Source of the DNA: Elusimicrobiota bacterium
GTDB taxonomy: Bacteria; Elusimicrobiota; Elusimicrobia; 2-02-FULL-39-32
Assembly: GCA_016193115.1 (NCBI GenBank)
Contig: JACPSV010000009.1
Coordinates: 1-12,039 of the forward strand
Direction of reading: 5' to 3'
DNA length: 12,039 nucleotides
Shown: positions 7,702 to 12,039 of the stretch, one piece after another
Layout: every line of letters begins with the position of its first letter
How positions within the stretch are numbered: position 1 is the first letter of the stretch
Notes under the pieces: model-generated
The model's input: only the letters and a program-made list of their open reading frames with translations
Databases searched by the model: none
Told to the model about the DNA's origin: nothing
Position numbers and translations under genes: made by a program

Positions 7702-8486
7702 ACAACATTTTGGACTTGATTGTGCATACGAAGAAAAAACGGGTGGAAAAAGAAAAAAAACAGACGCCCTTAAAAAAACTTTATGCTCAGTGCGAAAACA
7801 TGAAACCTCCCAAATCTTTTCTTCAAGCAATCTCCGTCCCCAACACGCTTTCGATCGTGGCGGAAATGAAGAAGGCCAGCCCCAGCGCCGGTCTGCTTGT
7901 GGAAGATTATAAACCGGAAGAGATTGGACGCGTCTACAAAGAAGCCGGCGCGCGAGCGCTTTCGATTTTGACGGAACAGGACTATTTTTTAGGGGATCCG
8001 GATCATCTCTCGCAAGTTAAAAAGAAGTGTCGATTGCCTCTCCTGCGCAAAGATTTTATTTTCGATCCTTACCAAATCGTTCAGTCCAAAGTTTTAGGAG
8101 CTTCCGCAATTCTTCTGATTATCTCTATCCTCTCCAAAAAAGATTACCTTCAACTTCTGCAATTCAGCCGCGACTTGGATCTGGACGCTCTGGTGGAAGT
8201 GCACTCGGAGGAAGATCTGGAGATTGCCCTTCAAGGAAACCCGTCCCTGATCGGAATCAATAACCGTAATTTGAAAGATTTGACGGTTCGTTTGGAGACA
8301 ACGTTCAAATTGAAAGGTCAGATTCCCAAAGGAACCGCGATCGTGGCGGAGAGCGGGATCCGCTCTCCGGAAACCGTCCGTGAACTTAAAACCGCGGGGA
8401 TCGCCGCCGCCTTGATCGGTGAATCCGTCCTCAGAAGCGATCAGAGGAAAGAATTTCTCAAGACTTTGGTAGAGGCGGGCCAATGA
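7683..8486 (+). CDS. trpC: Indole-3-glycerol phosphate synthase
   Basis: TrpC closes the indole ring: CdRP to indole-3-glycerol phosphate with loss of CO2 and water. The 267-residue barrel carries the expected catalytic residues Glu61 and Lys63 (VAEMKKASPS), Lys123 (LLRKDFIFDPYQI), Glu172 (LVEVHSEEDL), Asn193 (IGINNRNL) and Glu223 (VAESGI). It is not fused to TrpF. The start is uncertain: ATG at 7683 overlaps trpD by 19 bases, whereas TTG at 7698 overlaps the trpD stop, has GGAG about ten bases upstream, and gives an N-terminus (NNILDLIVHTKK) closer to the family norm. Its stop overlaps the trpF start (ATGA, 8483-8486). It appears intact. Confidence 0.96.
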   Translation: MEPQRLNNILDLIVHTKKKRVEKEKKQTPLKKLYAQCENMKPPKSFLQAISVPNTLSIVAEMKKASPSAGLLVEDYKPEEIGRVYKEAGARALSILTEQDYFLGDPDHLSQVKKKCRLPLLRKDFIFDPYQIVQSKVLGASAILLIISILSKKDYLQLLQFSRDLDLDALVEVHSEEDLEIALQGNPSLIGINNRNLKDLTVRLETTFKLKGQIPKGTAIVAESGIRSPETVRELKTAGIAAALIGESVLRSDQRKEFLKTLVEAGQ

Positions 8487-9133
8487 AATCAAAAAAAATA
8501 CTCGTTAAAATCTGCGGCATCACGAATTCCGAAGACGCCCTCTGGGCAGCCAACCTGGGAGCCGATTATGTGGGGCTTAACTTCTGTGAATCCAGCAAAA
8601 GAAAAGTGAGCGCCGAGAAAGCCAAAGAAATCGCATCGGGACTGCCTCCTTTCGTGAAATCGGTGGGTGTATTCTTGAACCCGGATCTGGACAGTTTAAA
8701 AAAAATATTGAAAGTCGCGCCTCTCTCCGTCTTGCAGTTGCATGGATCGGAATCTCCGGAACTTTTGCAACAGATTAAATCTGAATTTCAAATCCCGCTC
8801 TGGAAAGCGATCCGGGTGGAAAACCAGGAATCGCTCAACACGATTGCCTCCTATGCGGGTCTGGCGGACGTCCTCCTGATGGACAGTTTTAACGAGAATG
8901 ACGCCGGCGGGACAGGACAGTTGTGCGACTGGGATCTGGCCGCTCAATCCAAATCCTGCGGGATACCCATTTTCCTCGCGGGCGGCCTGACAGCCGCTAA
9001 TGTGGAGGAAGCGATTGAAAAAGTGGATCCTGCCGGCGTGGACGTGGCCAGCGGAGTGGAAAAAAAAGATCATCCCCGCCGGAAAGATCTGGATCAAATG
9101 AAACTTTTCATTCAGCGCTCCAAATGGTCTTAA
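8483..9133 (+). CDS. trpF: Phosphoribosylanthranilate isomerase
   Basis: TrpF performs the Amadori isomerisation of phosphoribosylanthranilate to CdRP, the reaction between TrpD and TrpC. The 216-residue (beta/alpha)8 protein has the catalytic cysteine Cys11 in VKICGIT and the catalytic Asp134 in LLMDSF, with [10 protein letters not shown] (85-94), GGTGQLCDW (142-150) and the phosphate loop [10 protein letters not shown]. It is a stand-alone enzyme and the only trpF candidate here. It couples to trpC by a four-base overlap and is followed after one base by trpB. It appears intact. Confidence 0.96.
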   Translation: MKSKKILVKICGITNSEDALWAANLGADYVGLNFCESSKRKVSAEKAKEIASGLPPFVKSVGVFLNPDLDSLKKILKVAPLSVLQLHGSESPELLQQIKSEFQIPLWKAIRVENQESLNTIASYAGLADVLLMDSFNENDAGGTGQLCDWDLAAQSKSCGIPIFLAGGLTAANVEEAIEKVDPAGVDVASGVEKKDHPRRKDLDQMKLFIQRSKWS

Positions 9134-9134
9134 A

Positions 9135-10334
9135 ATGAATTCATTACCGGATAAACGCGGATATTTCGGAGAGTTTGGCGGGCGATTTGTGCCCGAAACG
9201 TTGGCGCCTGCCTTGGAAGAGTTGGAGAAGGGTTACCGGACGGTCGGCCATTCCAAAAATTTTGTGGAGGAGCTTGGATCCCTCCTCACGCACTACGCCG
9301 GCAGGCCGACTCCTCTGTTCTTCGCGCGGAATCTGACGCGCCATCTGGGCGGAGCCAAAATTTACCTTAAACGGGAAGACCTAACCCATACCGGATCCCA
9401 CAAAATCAACAACACACTCGGTCAGTGCCTCTTGGCGAAAAAGATGGGCAAAAAAAGGGTGATCGCGGAGACGGGAGCGGGACAACACGGCGTCGCCACC
9501 GCCACGGCCGCCGCTCTGTTTGGCTTGGAATGCGCCGTCTACATGGGAGAAGAGGACATGCGCCGCCAGAACTTAAACGTGTTTCGCATGCAACTTCTGG
9601 GCGCCGAAGTGAAGCCGGTCACGACCGGTAGCAAAACCCTGAAAGACGCCATCAACGAAGCCATGCGGGACTGGGTCACCAACGTCCGCAACACTTTCTA
9701 CGTGCTCGGATCCGTCGTGGGTCCGCACCCATACCCCATGATCGTGCGTAATTTCCAGTCTGTGATCGGAAAAGAGACCCGATCTCAAATTTTGAAATTG
9801 GAAGGAAAACTTCCCAAAGTTTTGATCGCCTGCGTGGGAGGCGGTTCTAACTCCATGGGTCTTTTCTATCCATTTTATAAGGACCGCTCCGTCCATTTCA
9901 TCGGAGTGGAAGCGGGCGGGAAAGGGACGGAACCCTGCCAACACGCGGCCACGCTTTCTCAAGGAAAACCCGGCATTTTACATGGAGCCCTTTCTTACCT
10001 ACTTCAGGACCCAGACGGACAAATCCAACCCACACACTCCATCTCCGCTGGGTTAGACTATCCGGGAGTGGGGCCTGAACACTCTTTTTATAAGGACACC
10101 GGACGAGCGCAGTATGTGACCGCCTCCGATAAAGAAGCGTTGGACGGTTTTCTTCTGCTTTCCAAAATGGAAGGCATCAACCCGGCTCTGGAACCTTCCC
10201 ATGCGATCGCCCATCTCAAAAAAGTGGCGCCCCGTCTTTCCTCAAGAGACAGCCTCGTTCTCTGCCTCTCCGGTCGCGGGGACAAAGACGTCGTTGAAAT
10301 TCAAAGAATCCTGCAGGGATCAACCCATGCATAA
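9135..10334 (+). CDS. trpB: Tryptophan synthase beta chain
   Basis: TrpB is the pyridoxal-phosphate enzyme that condenses indole, channelled from TrpA, with serine to form tryptophan. The 399-residue protein is standard TrpB1 length, not the longer TrpB2 type. [15 protein letters not shown] opens it; the PLP lysine is Lys90 in [25 protein letters not shown], the glycine-rich phosphate loop [23 protein letters not shown] and the C-terminal LSGRGDKD motif are all present. It starts one base after trpF, with no obvious ribosome binding site, and overlaps trpA by eight bases. It appears intact. Confidence 0.98.
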   Translation: MNSLPDKRGYFGEFGGRFVPETLAPALEELEKGYRTVGHSKNFVEELGSLLTHYAGRPTPLFFARNLTRHLGGAKIYLKREDLTHTGSHKINNTLGQCLLAKKMGKKRVIAETGAGQHGVATATAAALFGLECAVYMGEEDMRRQNLNVFRMQLLGAEVKPVTTGSKTLKDAINEAMRDWVTNVRNTFYVLGSVVGPHPYPMIVRNFQSVIGKETRSQILKLEGKLPKVLIACVGGGSNSMGLFYPFYKDRSVHFIGVEAGGKGTEPCQHAATLSQGKPGILHGALSYLLQDPDGQIQPTHSISAGLDYPGVGPEHSFYKDTGRAQYVTASDKEALDGFLLLSKMEGINPALEPSHAIAHLKKVAPRLSSRDSLVLCLSGRGDKDVVEIQRILQGSTHA

Positions 10335-11145
10335 TCGCCTGGAAAAAAAGTTGCTGGATCTAAAACGTTCAGGGAAGAAAGCGTTCTCTCTTTTTCTCAC
10401 GGCGGGGTTTCCTTCTCCCGAAGCGACGGTCAATTTGGTTTGTCAACTGGAGAAGGCCGGAGTTGATTTTTTTGAAATTGGATTTCCGTTCTCAGACCCA
10501 ATTGCCGATGGTCCTACGATTCAACGATCCTCGGAAGCAGCCCTCAAGGCCGGGATGAACTGGGAAAAACTGATGGAAATCGCGCGCGCGATCCGCCAAC
10601 AAAGCGACGTCCCTCTGATTGTGATGAGCTATAGCAACCCTCTCTTTTGCAAGGGCTGGGAAAACGCGATCCGCCAACTTTCCCAGTCCGGATTTGACGG
10701 CGCGATCATACCCGACCTCGTTCTGGAGGAAAGCCGCCCGCTCAAATCTCTTTTTCAGAAAAATAATCTCGCCCTGGTTCAGCTTTTGGCGCCGACTTCG
10801 TCGCTTCAAAGAATGAGCGAGATTGGAAAAGAATCTTCCGGTTTTGTCTATTGTGTTTCCGTCACGGGCGTAACCGGGGCGCGGAAAGACCTTCCTTATC
10901 CGGAGACAAACGATTTCTTAAAAAAGGCCCGGTCCCGGATTTCCCTTCCGATCCTGCTTGGGTTTGGGTTGTCCCGTCCGGAACAGATACCCCTGCTGAA
11001 AGGAAACTGCGACGGTTTCATTCTGGGATCCGCCTTGATCCGCGTTCTGGAAAACGTCTCTTCTCGTTTGCAAGCGGCTCAGAAAGCCGTCCAATTCGTT
11101 CACCCTTTTGTCCGTGAGATAGGGAAGGAGAATCGTCATGACTAA
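10327..11145 (+). CDS. trpA: Tryptophan synthase alpha chain
   Basis: TrpA cleaves indole-3-glycerol phosphate to indole and glyceraldehyde-3-phosphate, delivering indole to TrpB. I start it at the ATG inside the end of trpB, giving 272 residues and the usual N-terminus ([10 protein letters not shown]). The frame is open further upstream to 10201, but that part is only the trpB sequence in another frame. Catalytic Glu50 and Asp61 lie in [34 protein letters not shown] and the phosphate loop region [10 protein letters not shown] are present. Both ends overlap neighbours by eight bases. It appears intact. Confidence 0.96.
   Translation: MHNRLEKKLLDLKRSGKKAFSLFLTAGFPSPEATVNLVCQLEKAGVDFFEIGFPFSDPIADGPTIQRSSEAALKAGMNWEKLMEIARAIRQQSDVPLIVMSYSNPLFCKGWENAIRQLSQSGFDGAIIPDLVLEESRPLKSLFQKNNLALVQLLAPTSSLQRMSEIGKESSGFVYCVSVTGVTGARKDLPYPETNDFLKKARSRISLPILLGFGLSRPEQIPLLKGNCDGFILGSALIRVLENVSSRLQAAQKAVQFVHPFVREIGKENRHD
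11125..11130 (+). promoter_or_regulatory. Shine-Dalgarno site for accD within the end of trpA
   Basis: AAGGAG lies seven bases before the ATG at 11138 and inside the trpA coding region. It supports the accD start with an eight-base overlap, and suggests that accD can be initiated independently as well as by coupling from trpA. Confidence 0.75.
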
Positions 11146-11974
11146 AACCAAAAAGTCGGAAACGCTTTGGATCAAATGTTCCGCCTGCGATCAAATCATC
11201 TACAAGAAAGAACTGTATGAAAACTTCAAAGTCTGTCCCAAATGCGACGCCTATTTGCGCATGAGCGCGCGGGAACGTATCGAGATGCTCGTGGACAAAA
11301 ACGAGGATGGCACGCTTCTGTTTGAAGAGATGGACTCCGGACTCCGTTCTCTGGACTCTCTGCAATTTAAGGATACTTCCGCCGCCCAGCCGGAACCGCT
11401 ATCTTCCTATGCCGGCAAACTGGAAGCGGAACAAAAGAAGACAAAAGCGAACGATGCGGTCACCTGCGGAGAGGGAATCCTGGGAGGAAAGCGGGTTGTT
11501 CTTGCTGTCATGAATTTTGAGTTCATGGGCGGCAGCATGGGTTCCGTTGTGGGAGAAAAAGTCACGCGAGCCATGGAACGTTCCCTGGAAAAAAAGATTC
11601 CTCTGATTCTGGTCTCTAGTTCAGGCGGAGCGCGCATGCAGGAAGGGATTCTTTCCCTCATGCAAATGGCCAAAACTTCCGCGGCTCTCGCGCGACTCTC
11701 TCAAAAACAGATTCTGGTGATTTCAATCCTCTGCGATCCTACGACCGGAGGCGTCACCGCATCCTTTGCCATGTTGGGAGACATTCTGATCGCCGAACCG
11801 AAAGCTCTGATCGCGTTTGCCGGGCCCCGGGTCATCGAACAAACGATCCGTCAGAAACTTCCGGAAGGATTTCAACAGGCCGAATTTTTGTTGAAGCACG
11901 GGATGGTGGACTGTATTGTGGAAAGAAAGAACCTCAAATCCCATCTCGTCCGCATCCTTAAATTCTTTTCTTAG
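11138..11974 (+). CDS. accD: Acetyl-CoA carboxylase carboxyltransferase subunit beta
   Basis: AccD pairs with AccA to transfer the carboxyl group from biotin to acetyl-CoA, making malonyl-CoA for fatty acid synthesis. The 278-residue protein has the N-terminal four-cysteine zinc ribbon (Cys14, Cys17, Cys33, Cys36 in CSACD and CPKCD), then the crotonase-like carboxyltransferase domain with FMGGSMGSVVGEK (129-141), SGGARMQEGILSLMQMAKTS, DPTTGGVTASFAMLGD and FAGPRVIEQTI. The region before the zinc ribbon is about ten residues shorter than in many homologues, but the strong ribosome binding site supports this start. The pairing with trpA upstream and folC downstream matches a common bacterial order. 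As part of an essential pathway it looks intact, in contrast with the damaged amino-acid genes upstream. Confidence 0.97.
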   Translation: MTKTKKSETLWIKCSACDQIIYKKELYENFKVCPKCDAYLRMSARERIEMLVDKNEDGTLLFEEMDSGLRSLDSLQFKDTSAAQPEPLSSYAGKLEAEQKKTKANDAVTCGEGILGGKRVVLAVMNFEFMGGSMGSVVGEKVTRAMERSLEKKIPLILVSSSGGARMQEGILSLMQMAKTSAALARLSQKQILVISILCDPTTGGVTASFAMLGDILIAEPKALIAFAGPRVIEQTIRQKLPEGFQQAEFLLKHGMVDCIVERKNLKSHLVRILKFFS

Positions 11975-11983
11975 CGCCCCCTA

Positions 11984-12039
11984 GTGAACCAAACCTACCT
12001 CGATTCTATCGCCCATCGAGGGATCCAACCCGGATTAGG
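11984..12039 (+). CDS. folC: Start of folylpolyglutamate synthase/dihydrofolate synthase (partial)
   Basis: A GTG nine bases after the accD stop opens a frame that runs off the window after 18 codons. It reads NQTYLDSIAHRGIQPGL, which resembles the N-terminus of Mur-ligase-family FolC enzymes (a YLxS...PGL pattern before the ATP-binding domain), and folC commonly follows accD. Upstream in this frame is the accD stop itself, so GTG is the only conventional start. There is no clear ribosome binding site. The call rests on a short stretch plus gene order, so it is probable, not certain. Confidence 0.68.
   Translation, partial: MNQTYLDSIAHRGIQPGL

Noticed and set aside
10201-10326. Longer trpA with a start inside trpB
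   Set aside because: The extra residues are only the trpB sequence in another frame; the ATG at 10327 gives the normal TrpA length and N-terminus.
11140-11260. Zinc ribbon at the start of accD as a separate small zinc-finger gene
   Set aside because: The four cysteines are the normal N-terminal zinc ribbon of AccD and are in frame with the carboxyltransferase domain.
11946-11990. Terminator between accD and folC
   Set aside because: The gap is nine bases and I see no GC-rich hairpin followed by a T run.

Overview
The window is one uninterrupted, plus-strand run of bacterial biosynthetic genes. In order they are hisD (broken), hisB, hisH, hisA, hisF (internally deleted), hisI, lepB, trpE, trpG, trpD (5' end broken), trpC, trpF, trpB, trpA, accD and the first codons of folC. 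No intergenic gap exceeds about 15 bases, several junctions are ATGA stop/start overlaps, and I see no RNA gene, mobile element, CRISPR array, long repeat or terminator. The proteins are clearly bacterial. Base composition looks balanced, with neither extreme GC nor extreme AT. The compact his-lepB-trp-accD-folC layout suggests an uncultivated or little-studied lineage, but nothing here lets me name a phylum safely.

Region by region: positions 18-3783 carry histidine genes hisD, B, H, A and F, with hisI at 3798-4184. Missing from the window are hisG, hisE, hisC and a histidinol-phosphate phosphatase. lepB (signal peptidase I, 4181-4696) sits between the histidine and tryptophan blocks, overlapping both neighbours by 4 bases. 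Positions 4693-11145 hold a complete set of tryptophan genes from chorismate onward (E, G, D, C, F, B, A), all unfused. accD (acetyl-CoA carboxylase beta subunit) and the start of folC close the window; trpF-trpB-trpA-accD-folC is a recurrent bacterial order.

Working together, HisI opens the PR-AMP ring, HisA isomerises ProFAR, HisH/HisF make IGP and AICAR, HisB dehydrates IGP, and HisD would make the final oxidation to histidine. TrpE/TrpG make anthranilate, TrpD adds the phosphoribosyl group, TrpF and TrpC convert the product to indole-glycerol phosphate, and TrpA/TrpB form tryptophan.

The most notable observation is damage. Three otherwise well-conserved genes each lack an internal block that the family almost always has. 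hisD lacks about 26 bases (frameshift at 516-519). hisF lacks about 37 codons in frame (junction near 3720/3721). trpD lacks roughly its first 30-40 codons, with the remaining reading frame preceded by a stop (junction near 6762-6768). Either these are real, recent lesions that would make the organism auxotrophic for histidine and tryptophan unless other copies exist, or they are errors in the assembled sequence. The sequence alone cannot decide. I did not find a novel biological system here; apart from these lesions the window is an ordinary, compact amino-acid biosynthesis operon.
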